Assembly (NCBI GenBank): GCA_009602735.1
Contig: WELA01007774.1
Location: 486,252 to 550,251, forward strand
Length of the DNA: 64,000 bases
Source: Mesotaenium endlicherianum
Taxonomy: Eukaryota > Streptophyta > Zygnematophyceae > Zygnematales > Mesotaeniaceae
Reading direction: 5' to 3'
The notes under the pieces are model-generated. The model saw only the letters and a program-made list of their open reading frames with translations, did no database searches and was not told the DNA's origin. Shown here piece by piece: positions 32,093 to 44,441 of this stretch (within the stretch, counting starts at the first letter, position 1; each line of letters starts with the position of its first letter). A program made the position numbers and the translations under genes.

Positions 32093-33793
32093 TTAAGGGG
32101 TGGTTCCTGGGGCTTCAGGATCAGGGGACGGAGATCTGGACCTAGATCTGGACAGCCCTCTAGGTCTGTCAGCTGGCCTTCTAAAGAACCCTGTTTGCTC
32201 TAAAGTTGGCCCTCGAGGAGAACGGAGGATGGTGGCCTGCTCTTCAACCACTGGGGTGTTGATTCCCACATAGACAGGCATTCCAGTAGGATGCTGAAAT
32301 ACATTGGCTAGAGGTACATGCCCCTGAGCGGAGGGGGAGGCTGGCATACCTCTGGCCCACCCGCGTGTCCCTCTTGTGGCACCCCTGTCCTCTGGGGATT
32401 TCTGTCTGTGTCTGCTGCCCAATACAGTCAGATCAGCTTCTTCCCCTGCTTGGGCAGGTGGGCTGGGGGAGCGAGCGCGGGGTCCAGTTGTCGCCATAAC
32501 GGGGATCACATTCCAAACACCTGATCGTGGTTCTTTAGGAAGCGCCCCTGCCTGTCCCTGGGTATCCTGAGTACCTGCTGCTGATGCTTCTCCTCTGCCT
32601 TGTTCTTCTTCCTCATCCTCCTCATCCTCCTCCTCGGAGAGAGTAGGGGTCTCGTCCACTAAGTCGTCCTGCTCCCTAGTAGACATGGAGTAGTCTACCG
32701 ACCTCCCTTTCTTAGGGCGCGCTGGAGGTTGCTTGGCCTTCAGCCTACTGATATCTATCCGGCCTGCATTCTTTGCCCATTTGACAAAGGCATGCTTTCC
32801 CTTAGAGAAGTACTCTCTTCCCCTCCTCCTATGTTCCTTGGTCTCTGCATTCATATTGCTCAGGCATCCATTCAGCCTGGGGTCCCAAGGGGCAATGTGA
32901 GGTGGTAGGATGAGATAGCCGTCTAGGCCATAGTGGAAGTCATCCGGTTGGGCTCGGTCACACTCCTGCTTCTTATTTGTGACGGTCATCCACCTCCAGT
33001 CTGTTGGCTGCTGGTAGTACTGGGGTCCGTGCTCAGCCTTCCTCAGTTTACACGGGAACCAGTGGGGAGAGAACATCTGCTGTCCTGCTTCCCTGGCCAA
33101 GTACTCCCAGCTCCTTCTCTCAACTTCATTGTAAGCTGGCAGGAGTGTGAGGTAGAATACCGTATCCTTAAAGCTATCGGGCCGCATGCTCACCATCCGG
33201 ATGAGTCTCTGATCTCCCACTATTCCCGGTATGGGGACCGGCTTGTCCTCTGAATCATCTGCGAGATACCGGGCCTGCTCTGCTGTATAGCCCACCATCT
33301 TAGCATAATCTTCGTAAAGGACCACGCCGGTGTGTGTCTCGATGTACCTGTCCAGTGCTGTAGCTCCTTCCTTCTGTAGCAGTGTTGTCTGTTCCAGCCT
33401 GTTGATCTCCTGGGCTGCCAGCAATGCTTCCTTCAGGTTATCGAAGTTTTGGCCACCCACCACAGTATACCTGTAAGTGGCCAAGCTCTTCTGTCTGTCC
33501 GCTTCAATCTTTTTTCTTTTCTCCTCTTCTGCCGCTGCCGCTTCTTCTTGCTGTTTCTTCTGTCTCTCCTCCTCAGCCTTCCTGAGGTTTTCCGCTTCCT
33601 GATCCTTCTTCCTCTGTGCCTCTTCTGCCGCCTCTTGTTGTTTGCGGACCCTTTCTTGTTCTCTCCTGGTGAGGGACGTCGCCGCCAGCTCCTTCTGGTA
33701 TTGCTCCATTGTCCTCCTGGCTTCTTCTGCCTTGCGCTTTCTGTCCTCCTTTTGTGTGGTGGGCGCCATCCTGCACATGTAACCAGGGCACAA
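32093..33793 (-). CDS. ORF3 of element A: unknown 566-codon protein between pol and 3' LTR
   Basis: Sense-strand frame starting about 240 bp after pol; MAPTTQ at codon 9 is the more conserved possible start. Residues about 15-105 form a Lys/Glu/Gln-rich coiled coil. A folded-looking block (about 107-380) has EVERRSWEYLARE (223-235), QPTDWRWMT (262-270), LPPHIAPWDPRLNG (296-309) and FSKGKHAFVKWA (329-340). Then come an acidic run (EEEDEEDEEEE, about 387-397), a Pro-rich part, a conserved GHVPLANVFQHPTGMPVYV, and an SR-like tail (LSRSRSRSPSPDP). There is no signal peptide or transmembrane helix, so despite its env-like position it does not look like an envelope. Related frames lie in elements E, F and G. 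I recognise no family; function unknown. Confidence 0.8.
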   Translation of the reverse strand: MCPGYMCRMAPTTQKEDRKRKAEEARRTMEQYQKELAATSLTRREQERVRKQQEAAEEAQRKKDQEAENLRKAEEERQKKQQEEAAAAEEEKRKKIEADRQKSLATYRYTVVGGQNFDNLKEALLAAQEINRLEQTTLLQKEGATALDRYIETHTGVVLYEDYAKMVGYTAEQARYLADDSEDKPVPIPGIVGDQRLIRMVSMRPDSFKDTVFYLTLLPAYNEVERRSWEYLAREAGQQMFSPHWFPCKLRKAEHGPQYYQQPTDWRWMTVTNKKQECDRAQPDDFHYGLDGYLILPPHIAPWDPRLNGCLSNMNAETKEHRRRGREYFSKGKHAFVKWAKNAGRIDISRLKAKQPPARPKKGRSVDYSMSTREQDDLVDETPTLSEEEDEEDEEEEQGRGEASAAGTQDTQGQAGALPKEPRSGVWNVIPVMATTGPRARSPSPPAQAGEEADLTVLGSRHRQKSPEDRGATRGTRGWARGMPASPSAQGHVPLANVFQHPTGMPVYVGINTPVVEEQATILRSPRGPTLEQTGFFRRPADRPRGLSRSRSRSPSPDPEAPGTTP

Positions 33794-34036
33794 GTTAGTA
33801 GGATATGGACCTTTGTCATAGGGATTGCAGGAAGTATGTTAGTATTTAGTATAGTGGCTTCGCTGCTGTTTACCTTACAGGATGATTGCTAAAAGTTGAC
33901 GTAGTTGCGATGCGCTACACATAAACGTATGAGTGTGTTTTTATCGCTCTCGCTCACTAACTGTCATATATTTTCCCCTCCAACTTAAATGGAGACAGGA
34001 CCGCCTGTCACCTTCCCGTGTCAACTGAAATGACAG

Positions 34037-37000
34037 TTATGGAGGGACTCCAGCGGCCCGAAGGTGGAACCGTGTCAACGCCCCTTTGGCATTGGTCAAG
34101 TGGTCCTTAAACTCCCAAGTGTCCCCAGAGGCATCGTAACCCTTCCATCGAATGAGGTATTTCATGACATATTTAGACGATCGACGGACCGAGCGAGCGT
34201 CTAAAATCTCATCGACCTCATATTCCTCAGGGTCGCCGTCCCGGACAGCGGGGACCGGTCCCGGTTGGACAGGGAACCGACCTGTGAACAGTGTATCACC
34301 TTTGATGTACGGTTCCAGGAAGGAGACATTAAAGACCGGGTGCCCCTTGTATTCAGCTGACATGTTCAGTTTGTAAGCATTCTGACCGACACGACGGACC
34401 ACCGAATATGGACCGACCCAGACAGGGCCAAGCTTTTTCTTGACCACACCAGGGAGGTACAGGTGCTGAGAATGCAGTTTGACTAAATCCCCCTTGGAAA
34501 ATGTCAGTTCCCGACGGTGTTGATTAGCGTATTTTTGTTGGTTTTCTTGGGCCGTGTGCAAGTTTCGTTGGACTTCTGACAGGGTGTCAGCAAACTCCTG
34601 AGTTAACTGGAGGGAGACCGGGTTGTCAATCCCTTCAGGGTGAGTTAAAGATTCCCCTAGCACATCTAAAGGAGACTTAGGGACTCTACCCAGGCTGAGT
34701 TCAAAAGGAGTCTTGCCCGTTGACGCGTGCACCGCACTGTTGACCGCAAACTGAATTTGAGGCAACAGGTCATCCCAATTATCTTGTTTTTGGTTAATAT
34801 ATGCTCTCAGCACCTCCTGCAGAACTCGGTTAGTTCTTTCAGTCTGCCCATCAGTCTGAGGGTGGTTTGCTGTGCTGAGCAGCTGTTTGACTCCCATTAA
34901 CCCCATTAAAGCTCTCCAGAACTTAGAGGTGAATTTTGAGTCTCTGTCTGAGATGATATTAGAAGGGAGCCCATGTTGGCATACTACATGGTTGTAAAAC
35001 TGTCTCGCTGTTTCGAGTGCAGTCACTTTGACAGTTGTGGGGATAAAAATGACCATTTTTGTCAGTTTATCCACGACTACCAGTATTGAATCATGCCCGT
35101 TGGCAGTTCTTGGTAGTGAGACCACCCAGTCCATGGATATAGTTTCCCAGCGTCCAGCTGGGATGGGCAGCGGTTGCAAGAGACCTCCGGGTGGTGTGTG
35201 CCGAGACTTATTTCTCTGACACTGGTCACAGGACTTGACATATTTCAAGACCTCCCGGGGTAACCCCTCCCAATGATAATGTTTTGCCAGTTTGCCAACA
35301 GTTTTGGCCTGCCCCAAATGTCCACCCAGGAGACTGTCATGAGCTTGACTCAGTAAGAGAGACCTTATTTCCAAGTTATTAGGAATGACCAGCTTCAGCC
35401 TGCCTGAAGTGGTTTCAGTCACCCAGACCCCTCCCTTGAGCTTATACCCGAGTGCAGTAGCACGACACACACCAGTAGTGGGGCTGGGCTCAAATGTTGG
35501 GTCAGAAAGGTAGGCTTTCCTAAGTTGTTCAAGGAAGGACTTTTTCACCTTTAGTGAAGTGAGTGCACACAGGACTTTATCTACAGCATGCTGACTAAAG
35601 TTCCTTTCTTGCAAGTCAGGTCTTCTAGAGAGTGCATCAGCAGGATTCAACTTCCCTGGTTTGTAGTCGATCTGGACTTGGAACTGCTCCAGCATCTGGC
35701 TCCAGCGGTTCTCCCTCCTCGACAGCTTGGACTTCTTCTGAAAGTGGGTCAGAGCTAGATGATCTGTAATCACCTTAAAAGCTTTACCATGTAAGTATGC
35801 TCTCCACTGTTTGAGTACATGAATGATAGCTAGCAGCTCTTTATCATGCACTGAGTAATTAATCTCCGCTGGATTAAATTTCATAGACTCATACAACACA
35901 GGATGCCACTCCTGCCGTACCTTACCATCCTTTGTGGTTTTGTCAGCAGGCTGCAACAAAATAGCACCCATGGCAAAGTCAGAGGCATCAGTAACCACCT
36001 GCACCGGTTTGCTGGGGTCATACACGGCTAGCACTGGGGCAGAACAAAGGGCATCTTTAAGGGTCTGGAAGGCAGCCTGCTGCTCTTCCCCCCACACATA
36101 CCCGATGTCTTTCTTAGTGAGGTCAGTTAGTTTACTGGCCTTTGTGGAAAAAATTTCAATAAATCTCCTATAGTAGTTAGCCAACCCGAGGAAGGATCTA
36201 ACTTCAGAGACGGACTGTGGTACTGGCCAGTCCCGTATGGTCTGGACTTTCTTAGGATCCACCCTGATGCCTTCCTTACTGACAACGTGTCCTAAGAATT
36301 CAATATTTTCCTTAAAGAAATCACACTTGCTCATTTTAGCATATAAGTGAATTTTCCGCAGAGTGTCCAGGACTGTTTTTAAGTATTCAGTGTGCTGAGC
36401 TTCATCTTTAGAGAAAATTAAAATATCATCCAGGAAAACTTGCACAAACTTATCCAAATAAGGTCTGAAAATGTCATTCATAGCACCCATAAAGGTAGCA
36501 GGAGCATTAGTCAGTCCAAATGGCATCACGTTGAACTCATAGTGTCCATAACGTGTGCGGAAAGCAGTCTTGTGTTCATCCCCCTCAGCAATTCTGATTT
36601 GATGATAACCACTCTTGAGATCTATCTTACTGAACACCTTAGCGCCAGACAGGGTATCAAGCAAGTCCTCGATTCTGGGTAAAGCATACTTGTTCTTTAC
36701 TGTAATTCTGTTCAGGGCTCTGTAATCCACACACATCCGCATACTGCCATCCTTTTTCTTAACAAATAGGATAGGTGCGCCGTACGGTGATTTACTGGGA
36801 GAAATGTAACCATTTTCCTCCAGCTCTGCAATCTGTGTTTTCAACTCCTCGCTCTCCAAATAAGACAAGCCATAAGTGCGTTGCCAGGGTGGCTGGCTAC
36901 CAGGTAATAGATCAATCCTATGATCTACTTCCCTTTTAGGGGGTAGTCCTGGAGGCATGTTAAACACATCAGTGTACTGAGCAACAATTTTTGCAGCAGT

Positions 37001-37753
37001 AGGGTGCTCCGGAGGGCTTACCTTTTTCTCAACCACTTCTTCAGGTTGAGGAGGTACCTCTCTTAGCAGCAGACAGAACATTCTGTCTTCCTTCTGGTTC
37101 CAGCTTTTGACGAACTCCATTGCATTCAGCAACTTGCATCCTTCTGGAAGCCTCTTCTTTTCCTTCATTTGCCATCCACACAGGACAAGAGGAAGAGCAC
37201 TGGTGGGTGCCAAGTCAGTCTGCCCATCACTGGCTCCTCTCACTTTAACTGTACCTCTGCTCCAACACACTTCAGCTTGATGTCTATTAAGCCAGGACCT
37301 GCCTAGCACGAGATCATAAAAGCCAGTGTTGAGTACCTCAAATGTAAGCGTTTCAGTTAGAACTGCAATGCCAGAACCTAACTGGACCTCAATAGGCTTG
37401 GTTATAACTCCTCCCGGGATACTTGAGGCATCTCCAAGGAATATTTTTCTATTCCCTTGGGTGACAGTAGGCAGCCTTAGCCGCTTAACTAAGTCCTTGT
37501 GAATAAAAGTATGTGACGCCCCTCCGTCAACAAATGCCCTCACCTTCCTACCTGCAATCATGCAATGCAGTAGGATAGGGGGGACTGTCTTTTCCTGACT
37601 TTCGCATTGTTCTCCTGACGTAGCAAAGAAATGTTGGACATCAGGTGGAACAAGAGCATCCAGAGTGTGCACTCTCTGGACGTCTATATTACTGATGGTC
37701 TCCTTTATCTGTTTGTCAGGCATGCATAGTGAATCCAGTTCAGCAGGACCCAT
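34037..37753 (-). CDS. pol polyprotein of element A with chromodomain
   Basis: About 1238 codons. Order: retropepsin ([12 protein letters not shown], about residues 74-85), reverse transcriptase ([19 protein letters not shown] active site), RNase H ([15 protein letters not shown]), integrase with HHCC finger ([12 protein letters not shown]... then CDQCQ) and DDE core (MDWVVSL; the [15 protein letters not shown] block), and a C-terminal chromodomain ([30 protein letters not shown]). This domain order is Ty3/gypsy, chromovirus type. Pol lies in a different frame from gag, so expression would need the recoding or read-through known in this group. The true start is likely upstream of the first Met. 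Confidence 0.9.
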   Translation of the reverse strand: MGPAELDSLCMPDKQIKETISNIDVQRVHTLDALVPPDVQHFFATSGEQCESQEKTVPPILLHCMIAGRKVRAFVDGGASHTFIHKDLVKRLRLPTVTQGNRKIFLGDASSIPGGVITKPIEVQLGSGIAVLTETLTFEVLNTGFYDLVLGRSWLNRHQAEVCWSRGTVKVRGASDGQTDLAPTSALPLVLCGWQMKEKKRLPEGCKLLNAMEFVKSWNQKEDRMFCLLLREVPPQPEEVVEKKVSPPEHPTAAKIVAQYTDVFNMPPGLPPKREVDHRIDLLPGSQPPWQRTYGLSYLESEELKTQIAELEENGYISPSKSPYGAPILFVKKKDGSMRMCVDYRALNRITVKNKYALPRIEDLLDTLSGAKVFSKIDLKSGYHQIRIAEGDEHKTAFRTRYGHYEFNVMPFGLTNAPATFMGAMNDIFRPYLDKFVQVFLDDILIFSKDEAQHTEYLKTVLDTLRKIHLYAKMSKCDFFKENIEFLGHVVSKEGIRVDPKKVQTIRDWPVPQSVSEVRSFLGLANYYRRFIEIFSTKASKLTDLTKKDIGYVWGEEQQAAFQTLKDALCSAPVLAVYDPSKPVQVVTDASDFAMGAILLQPADKTTKDGKVRQEWHPVLYESMKFNPAEINYSVHDKELLAIIHVLKQWRAYLHGKAFKVITDHLALTHFQKKSKLSRRENRWSQMLEQFQVQIDYKPGKLNPADALSRRPDLQERNFSQHAVDKVLCALTSLKVKKSFLEQLRKAYLSDPTFEPSPTTGVCRATALGYKLKGGVWVTETTSGRLKLVIPNNLEIRSLLLSQAHDSLLGGHLGQAKTVGKLAKHYHWEGLPREVLKYVKSCDQCQRNKSRHTPPGGLLQPLPIPAGRWETISMDWVVSLPRTANGHDSILVVVDKLTKMVIFIPTTVKVTALETARQFYNHVVCQHGLPSNIISDRDSKFTSKFWRALMGLMGVKQLLSTANHPQTDGQTERTNRVLQEVLRAYINQKQDNWDDLLPQIQFAVNSAVHASTGKTPFELSLGRVPKSPLDVLGESLTHPEGIDNPVSLQLTQEFADTLSEVQRNLHTAQENQQKYANQHRRELTFSKGDLVKLHSQHLYLPGVVKKKLGPVWVGPYSVVRRVGQNAYKLNMSAEYKGHPVFNVSFLEPYIKGDTLFTGRFPVQPGPVPAVRDGDPEEYEVDEILDARSVRRSSKYVMKYLIRWKGYDASGDTWEFKDHLTNAKGALTRFHLRAAGVPP

Positions 37754-37821
37754 AATACCTGCTACGAGGGCAGCTAGTGACGACTCACTATCTCTAGCAT
37801 CCTCACAGTCAGTAGACTGGA

Positions 37822-39300
37822 TTACTGACTGTTGCTGTCTTTTAAAGGCTGGTCTTTTCTCTCGACCTTAGGCAGGTGCTTGACCGGACACTGTTCTCTG
37901 TAGTGGCCTTTCTGCTGACAATGGTAGCAAGTAGATTTTGCTGAGGCTGGTCTCGGCTTAGTCCTACCACCACCCCTTCCATAGCCACCTCGAGAGGGAC
38001 CACCTCTACCTCTAGACTGAATAGCATTGTACTCATACTCATATTCATCACCCTGATTATCCTCAGCCTGGTCTCCTTCAACTGCATTGTAGGAACCGTG
38101 GGGCTTTTTGACAATCTTAGACACCAAAGCGTTACTCTGGCGCTTGTGATTGAACTGCTGCTGATCCCAGGCGTCAGCATCCTGGATCAAGTCAGCCAGT
38201 TTCTCATACTTTTTCTCAGCAAAATGACCAGAGACCTCGGATTTCAAGCCATACCTGAAGTATGCTATCCTATACCGTTCTGGCAAATCAGGCTGCTTCA
38301 TCATGTTCTCTTGGAACTTTTGAGCAAACTCAGCAACTGAAGTGGTCTGCTTCAGTGTCAGGGAGATCATCGCATAGATAGCTTTCTCCTGCTGGTTGAT
38401 GACATCAAACTTCTCATGCAACTTCTCGACAAACTCTACCCACGTAGGGTCACCGAGTTGCCGAGCCTTACGCTCTTCCTTCCAGTAAAGCCACCAGTCT
38501 GCGGCACTGCCTTTCAGTAGCGCACCGGTGTGCCTGACCTTCTCGTAATCTTGCAGTTTTGGGTAGTTCTCCAGCCACTGCTCAACATCCGCGAGAAACT
38601 TGATCAGGTAATATTTTCTGTTTCCCTCAGGATCATAGTCCTGGGGAGGTTTCGGCTTGGGCTTACTAGGCCCTCGGCCACCACCACTAGTGGTGTGAGA
38701 CCCCAGTTGGTCTCCGTCCCGCAGTAGGGAAATAATGATTCTTTTGTCCTCCTGTTGGGACTGATACATGGTCGCCATTTGCGACTGCATCTGAACGAAC
38801 AATGCTCCCAAGTCTACATTTTGGGGTGGTAGATTAGCAAATGCAGCAGCAGCATTGGCATCTACTCGCTGAGTAGTGTCCTCAACAATCCCTCTTGCTC
38901 CTGCAGCAGCAATTCCTGCCGCATTCAGCCGGTCACGTATTTGACCTAGGGGTACATTGAGTTGTACGGCAGGAGGTGGGTTCAGAACATTGGCCCTTGA
39001 TGCCATAAGTTCTTCAACAGTGCGCTCGTCAGCTGGCTGTCCTTCCCTCCTTTGTATATCTTCAGCGGCCTTTGCTACTTGTTCAGCTTCTAGTCTGGCT
39101 ATCTCCTCCTCAGCTTGCTGAGCTGCAACTGAGGCAATTGCAGTTGCCTCATCTGCAGCCTCCCTAGCTGCAATATCCGCTACTGCTTCCGAATAGGTAC
39201 GGTTTCCCGCTACATGGCTTTCCGCCTGGTTTTCGACATTCTCGTTATCCTGGTTCTCCATGTCTCGGGAGTTGCTAGTTTGAGACCTTGTCCTTACCAT
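37822..39300 (-). CDS. gag of element A
   Basis: 492 codons starting a few bases inside the primer site. The N-terminal third is Glu/Ala-rich and likely coiled coil, followed by [17 protein letters not shown], the retrotransposon gag core ([39 protein letters not shown]), a Gly/Arg-rich stretch and one CCHC zinc knuckle ([15 protein letters not shown]) near the end. It forms the capsid/nucleocapsid in this family. Confidence 0.88.
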   Translation of the reverse strand: MVRTRSQTSNSRDMENQDNENVENQAESHVAGNRTYSEAVADIAAREAADEATAIASVAAQQAEEEIARLEAEQVAKAAEDIQRREGQPADERTVEELMASRANVLNPPPAVQLNVPLGQIRDRLNAAGIAAAGARGIVEDTTQRVDANAAAAFANLPPQNVDLGALFVQMQSQMATMYQSQQEDKRIIISLLRDGDQLGSHTTSGGGRGPSKPKPKPPQDYDPEGNRKYYLIKFLADVEQWLENYPKLQDYEKVRHTGALLKGSAADWWLYWKEERKARQLGDPTWVEFVEKLHEKFDVINQQEKAIYAMISLTLKQTTSVAEFAQKFQENMMKQPDLPERYRIAYFRYGLKSEVSGHFAEKKYEKLADLIQDADAWDQQQFNHKRQSNALVSKIVKKPHGSYNAVEGDQAEDNQGDEYEYEYNAIQSRGRGGPSRGGYGRGGGRTKPRPASAKSTCYHCQQKGHYREQCPVKHLPKVERKDQPLKDSNSQ

Positions 39301-39321
39301 ACAAAGAAGACTGTGATAACT

Positions 39322-39333
39322 GCTCCGATACCA
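39322..39333 (-). promoter_or_regulatory. Primer binding site of element A
   Basis: The minus strand reads TGGTATCGGAGC, one base from the 5' LTR; one change from the plant initiator tRNA-Met site TGGTATCAGAGC. Confidence 0.8.
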
Positions 39334-39334
39334 C

Positions 39335-40055
39335 TGAAATGAATCGACTTACCAAATAGGCGATTAACAATTAATAAAGATCTTTATATCAGCAAGTAAT
39401 CTTTATGGTATTTTCCGTTAACTGGTTAAACGGCAAAGGACAACACACTAGCAGTGAATAATACTCGTAAGTCAAATGCGAGTAAACTAGCATCAATAAT
39501 GCAAATCAGTAAACTCATACATAAGCAAGGTTAGAAGACAGTGCGTATCAATGGCTTCTCGCCTTGGATTCAGATCTCTCTCAGTAAGCTGTACAAGAGA
39601 GTTGGCCTCGTTTCCGAATGCCGAACTCGAGAGCAATGCCTAGCGTATGTACATGGAATGAGTTTACTGTTCAACGGTCAGTGCGATGGCACCGCCTACC
39701 CGGGAGTTAACCACGTTGGTAGGACCTCGGTTAACCAAATCCACTGCCATCTCCCATCATCCCGAATAGCCATCCATCATAGGGATGTCATCTGGCTATT
39801 CATCTAGCATATCGCACTTAGATGCATATCAAGGCAATTCGCTGCTACCGAGTACGGAAGTCAGCTTGCTGTCAAAGAATGTGTCAGCAAGCTGACTTAT
39901 ATGGACTTTCACCCTGCTGCTTTCGACTGAGTCAGCAAACTGATAATCATGTAAAGTCCATCAGACTGACTATTAACTAAAGTTCAGCAGGCTGAACTTA
40001 ATTAACTATTATATTTAAATGATTATTATATCGACTAATATACTGATTCATTACA
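39335..40055 (-). repeat. 5' LTR of element A
   Basis: 721 bp, paired with 31262-31979. The part at about 39831-40055 also occurs, inverted and nearly identical, at 21774-21998. Confidence 0.9.
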
Positions 40056-40060
40056 CCCGG

Positions 40061-40935
40061 CTCAAGCGCCTCCACAAGAGCCAACGAGAGCAAGGAAACT
40101 CATCAAGCTCGGCAAACCCGACACTTTCAACCCCGGGAAAGGTGCCAACCTAAATTTATGGCTCTACCAAGTGGAGACGTACCTCGCGTTCCTTGAAGTA
40201 CCTGAGGAGGACTACATTCCCTTTGCCGTAACCTTACTTAGAGGAGCAGCAACATCATGGTGGCGTAACTATCAAGGGGCTATATATCAAGCTATGGTGC
40301 ACCCCATGCTCGGCCAAGAGCCTTCACCATCATATGCAAGATGGGCAGATTTTCGTGAGGCCCTCAAGAAGCAATTCATGCCCATCAATGCAGAGAAGAT
40401 TGCCCGAGGAAAGCTCCACCATCTCAAGCAAACGACGTCCGTTCAAGAGTATACATCCAGATTTCACGCCCTCACTCTTGAGATCCCCAACATGTCTCTC
40501 GAGGAGAAGATTGACCGCTACATCTTTGGCCTCAAACCCAAGGTGGCAAAGGAAGTGGAATTACGCGACTTGACGGACTTCTCAAAGATCATTGAAGTGG
40601 CTCAAAAGGTGGATACCTTGGATTTCAAGCACTCCGTGCCTTCATCTTCACGGCTACCGCCGACGCGGGTGTACGCAGCCCCTTCCACATCCGAATCTGG
40701 ACCCACACCCATGGAAATCGGAGTTATTAAAAGGGACCCCGCGGCTGCTCGGAAGAGTGGAAGACCCTCCAATGACACTTATGATGCAAAAAACCAGCAA
40801 GGAGTGAAAGCAAGACTCTCCCCGGCTGAAAAAGAAGCTCTCATGACGGCTGGACTATGCTTCTATTGCAAGGAAAAGGGCCATCGTGCACTTTCATGCC
40901 CCAAAAAGTTGTCAAAAAACGGACAGCGCCGGTAG
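40061..40935 (+). pseudogene. gag main part of element B
   Basis: Right of the nested insertion, gag resumes. It contains the retrotransposon gag core (TLLRGAATSWWRNYQ, HLKQTTSVQEYTSRFHAL) and a terminal CCHC knuckle ([15 protein letters not shown]). It overlaps pol (from 40857) by 79 bases in a frame relation that fits the -1 shift many relatives use. Confidence 0.8.
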
Positions 40936-43900
40936 GCCAGGAGCCTACCACCCCAAGACCCACTTCACGAGAAGGCAACACGCCAAGTGAGGTGGAGACC
41001 CCCGTTGAAGACGACGTCCCAGCCCCAATGAGTTTGAGAGGTTACCTTGGAGGAGAGAAGGTCCACATCTTGGTGGATAGCGGAGCTCAAGGCAACTTCA
41101 TTGCTGCAGATTTTGCCACCAAGCACGGCATTAATATGCGAACTCTTGACCACGACGAGGAGATTATGATGCCCGATGGATTATCCTATATTACCCCTTC
41201 CAAGAAGACGTACCCCTTAGCACTCTCTATCAAGTCCTTCAAGGATAGAGTAGTATTCTCCCCCATGCAATTGGGCAAGTACGACGTCATCCTAGGGACG
41301 CCTTGGTTGACCAAGCACAATCCCCAAGTTGATTGGAGGACCGGTACTATCAAGATCAAGAATGACATCACTTCAAGAATCTGTATTTTGCGCGCAATCC
41401 AGAATATCCAGACCCAAGACATCCAGAAGCCGGCACACGAGATACTATTGTCCGCCCTCCAACTCAAGAGACTTGTGAGGAAGGGACACGAGCTTCTTTT
41501 GGCCTTGATCACGCCAAAAGACATCAAGAAAGACATCGAGAGTCAAGAAGGCAGCCCCGTTCCCAAGGAGATACAAGAAGTCTTTGAGGACTACAAAGAA
41601 GTGTTCTCCCCGGAATTGCCCAAGGGCCTACCCCCCAAAAGATTCGTAGACCACAAGATAGAGTTGGAGCCCGGAAGCAAGCCCATCTCTCGGCCTACGT
41701 TCAAAATGTCATACACGGAGCTAGACGAAGTCAAGAAGCAAATCAAGGAGCTACTGGAGCATGGCTTCATTCGACCTAGCAAGTCGCCATTTGGAGCCCC
41801 GGTGCTATTTGTCAAGAAGAAAGATGGTACCTTGAGGATGTGTGTGGACTATCGCGCCCTCAACAAGATCACCATCAAGAATCGATACCCGCTGCCGCGC
41901 ATGGATGAGCTCATGGACCGGCTGGTTGGAGCCAAGTACTTCACGAAGATTGACTTACGGAGCGGCTACCACCAGATTCGCATCGCAGAACCGGACATAG
42001 AGAAGACGGCATTCAGGACAAGATATGGACATTTTGAGTTCATGGTCCTGCCATTTGGACTCACCAACGCGCCAGCAACTTTCATGACTATGATGAACAC
42101 CATATTTCAGCCCATGTTGGACAGATTTGTGGTGGTATTCATCGATGACATCCTTATCTACAGCAAGACCCTTGAAGAGCATGCGAGACACTTGAAAGAA
42201 GTCCTTGAAGTATTGAAGCAAAACAAGCTGTTTGCGAAGGAGTCAAAATGCGAGTTTGCCAAACAAGAAGTGGAGTTCCTAGGTCTCCACGTGACTGCTG
42301 ATGGCATCAAGATAGACCCCAAGAAGACCACGGTGGTGGAGGAATGGCCAACCCCCACGACCAAGAAAGAACTCCAGTCATTCTTGGGATTTGCCAATTG
42401 GTACAGAAAATTCATCCAAGGCTTCTCGCACATAGCAGCCCCCCTGACAGATCTACTCAAGAAGGACAGGCTATATACATGGACCGAGAAAGAGGAAGAG
42501 GCATTTCAAGAGTTAAAGCGAAGATTGACCACATCCCCGGTGCTCACACTCCCAAGTCCAAACCCAGATTGGCCCTTCCACGTCATCACCGATGCATCTT
42601 CCTATGCAATAGGAGCAATCCTGCTTCAAGACCAAGGCAAGGGACTGCAGCCCATCGCCTACGAGTCAAGGAAGCTAAATCCAGCCGAGCAAAATTATAC
42701 AACCACGGAGCGAGAGGCATTGGCGATTGTACATGCCTTGAAGGTTTGGCGCTGCTACGTTGAAGGACGCAAAGTACTGGTCACCACGGACCACGAGGCG
42801 TTAAAGCACCTCCAGACGCAGCCGTATCTCTCAAGGAGACAAGCAAGATGGAGCGGATACTTGCAACAATACAACATCACGATTCAGTACCAGCCCGGCA
42901 AGACAAACCCGGCTGACCCCCTCTCAAGACTGCAATTAAATGCAGTGATGGTATCCCTGAAGACAGATCTGGAAGCTCGATTTTCAGCCGCCTATGAAAG
43001 AGACCCTTACTACAAGAACGGAGAAGCAGCCTTGGACCCATGCAAGAAGCAAGAAGGCAATTATTGGGTGAGGCAAGATACGGGCCAGAGATGTGTTCCT
43101 AATGACTTAGACCTCCGGCTCTTGCTTCTACGAGAAGCACACGACAACCCTCTTGGAGGACACTTTGGAATCCTAAGGACCACGGGCGTTCTAGCTAGGA
43201 CTTATTGTTGGCCAGGCATGTCTAAGCAAGTCAAGGAGTACTGCAGGAGCTGTGACACATGCCAAAGAATCAAGCCATCATCGCAAAAGGCGGGAGGACT
43301 CCTCCAACCACTACCAATCCCCGAAAGACAATGGACGGACATCTCAATGGACCTTATCGTGGACTTGCCCGTGACACCTCGAGGCCATAATGCAATACTC
43401 ACGGTGGTGGACAGACTTACCAAGATGGCTCATTTTATTCCCACGACGACTAAGGCTACAGCACCACAACTTGCAAGACTCATCTTTGACAACATCTTCC
43501 GACTCCATGGACTACCATCAAGAATTGTGTCAGATAGAGATCCAAGATTCACAAGCCATTTCTGGAAAAATCTCTTCAAGAACTTGGGTACATCGCTGGA
43601 TATGTCTACTGCCTACCACCCACAATCAGATGGGCAAACCGAGCGTATGAATCGTACCCTAAAGACCTCTCTAAAGGCCTACGTGTCTACCCTCGAGCAA
43701 GACTGGGACATGTACTTGACCCCCCTCGAGTTTGCCTACAACAACACTACGCAGGCCTCTACCCAAGAGTCCCCATTCTTCCTCAACTATGGCTTCCATC
43801 CGACCACGCCACTGAGCTTCACGGCTGGCCATGATGAAGTACCTGCAGCCACAGATTTTATGGAGACATTAGAAGCAGCCCTTACAGCAGCGAAGAAAGC

Positions 43901-44441
43901 TCTACAACACGCGCAAGATGCTCAAGCAAGAGTGGCGAACAGATCCAGAAGAGAAATTACGTACAGAGTGGGTGACAACGTGTTACTATCATCCAAGAAT
44001 ATTTTCCTGAACAACAGGCCTGCCGGCAGCAAGTTCTCTCCCAAGTATTTGGGACCCTTCAAGATTATCCAGCAAGTCAACCCCGTTGCTTTCAAGCTAG
44101 AACTTCCCCAGACTATGCACATCGACCCCGTATTCCACGCTTCCCTCTTCAAGCCATATGTGCAACCCGACAACAAGTTTCCAGGACGTGTGACAACCCC
44201 ACCAGCCCCAATAATAGTGGATGATCGTTTGGAGTACAAAGTGGAAGACATAGTGGCGCACTACCTTGACAAAGTTCAGAGAAAGTTGAAGCGCTTCCAT
44301 ACCGCCAACCCCCATCTTGGACCAGCCCCAAGTCTCTCTACTAGGAGCCCGGAGACTTCAGGGAGGCAGCTTGCCACCATTAAGAAGCAGCAGAAGACCC
44401 CTTGGAGGCAGCCTGCAAGAACAAGAAAGAGGAAAAATTGA
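40857..44441 (+). CDS. pol polyprotein of element B
   Basis: 1194 codons: retropepsin ([13 protein letters not shown], about residue 72), reverse transcriptase ([21 protein letters not shown]), RNase H ([14 protein letters not shown]), integrase HHCC finger ([10 protein letters not shown]... CDTCQ) and DDE core ([30 protein letters not shown]). The C-terminus has SLFKPYVQP and then only a faint chromodomain-like start ([11 protein letters not shown]). Ty3/gypsy. The frame is open throughout. Confidence 0.88.
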   Translation: MLLLQGKGPSCTFMPQKVVKKRTAPVGQEPTTPRPTSREGNTPSEVETPVEDDVPAPMSLRGYLGGEKVHILVDSGAQGNFIAADFATKHGINMRTLDHDEEIMMPDGLSYITPSKKTYPLALSIKSFKDRVVFSPMQLGKYDVILGTPWLTKHNPQVDWRTGTIKIKNDITSRICILRAIQNIQTQDIQKPAHEILLSALQLKRLVRKGHELLLALITPKDIKKDIESQEGSPVPKEIQEVFEDYKEVFSPELPKGLPPKRFVDHKIELEPGSKPISRPTFKMSYTELDEVKKQIKELLEHGFIRPSKSPFGAPVLFVKKKDGTLRMCVDYRALNKITIKNRYPLPRMDELMDRLVGAKYFTKIDLRSGYHQIRIAEPDIEKTAFRTRYGHFEFMVLPFGLTNAPATFMTMMNTIFQPMLDRFVVVFIDDILIYSKTLEEHARHLKEVLEVLKQNKLFAKESKCEFAKQEVEFLGLHVTADGIKIDPKKTTVVEEWPTPTTKKELQSFLGFANWYRKFIQGFSHIAAPLTDLLKKDRLYTWTEKEEEAFQELKRRLTTSPVLTLPSPNPDWPFHVITDASSYAIGAILLQDQGKGLQPIAYESRKLNPAEQNYTTTEREALAIVHALKVWRCYVEGRKVLVTTDHEALKHLQTQPYLSRRQARWSGYLQQYNITIQYQPGKTNPADPLSRLQLNAVMVSLKTDLEARFSAAYERDPYYKNGEAALDPCKKQEGNYWVRQDTGQRCVPNDLDLRLLLLREAHDNPLGGHFGILRTTGVLARTYCWPGMSKQVKEYCRSCDTCQRIKPSSQKAGGLLQPLPIPERQWTDISMDLIVDLPVTPRGHNAILTVVDRLTKMAHFIPTTTKATAPQLARLIFDNIFRLHGLPSRIVSDRDPRFTSHFWKNLFKNLGTSLDMSTAYHPQSDGQTERMNRTLKTSLKAYVSTLEQDWDMYLTPLEFAYNNTTQASTQESPFFLNYGFHPTTPLSFTAGHDEVPAATDFMETLEAALTAAKKALQHAQDAQARVANRSRREITYRVGDNVLLSSKNIFLNNRPAGSKFSPKYLGPFKIIQQVNPVAFKLELPQTMHIDPVFHASLFKPYVQPDNKFPGRVTTPPAPIIVDDRLEYKVEDIVAHYLDKVQRKLKRFHTANPHLGPAPSLSTRSPETSGRQLATIKKQQKTPWRQPARTRKRKN

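Larger units (their letters stand above)
31262..40055 (-). mobile_element. Ty3/gypsy chromovirus-type retrotransposon, family A, best-preserved copy, with an extra ORF
   Basis: Minus strand, 8794 bp: 5' LTR 39335-40055, primer site TGGTATCGGAGC (39322-39333), gag 37822-39300, pol 34037-37753 ending in a chromodomain, ORF3 32093-33793, polypurine tract (AAGTTGGAGGGAT, 31980-31992), 3' LTR 31262-31979. Flanks are CCCGG (31257-31261 and 40056-40060), an exact 5-bp target duplication within the gag of element B. All three frames are long and open, so it looks largely whole. The LTRs differ by roughly 4-5 percent by eye, so it is not a very recent insertion. Confidence 0.92.

Noticed and set aside
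32093-33793. ORF3 as an envelope gene
   Set aside because: It has the env position but no signal peptide, membrane helix or Cys-rich ectodomain; it has a coiled coil, an acidic patch and an SR-like tail.
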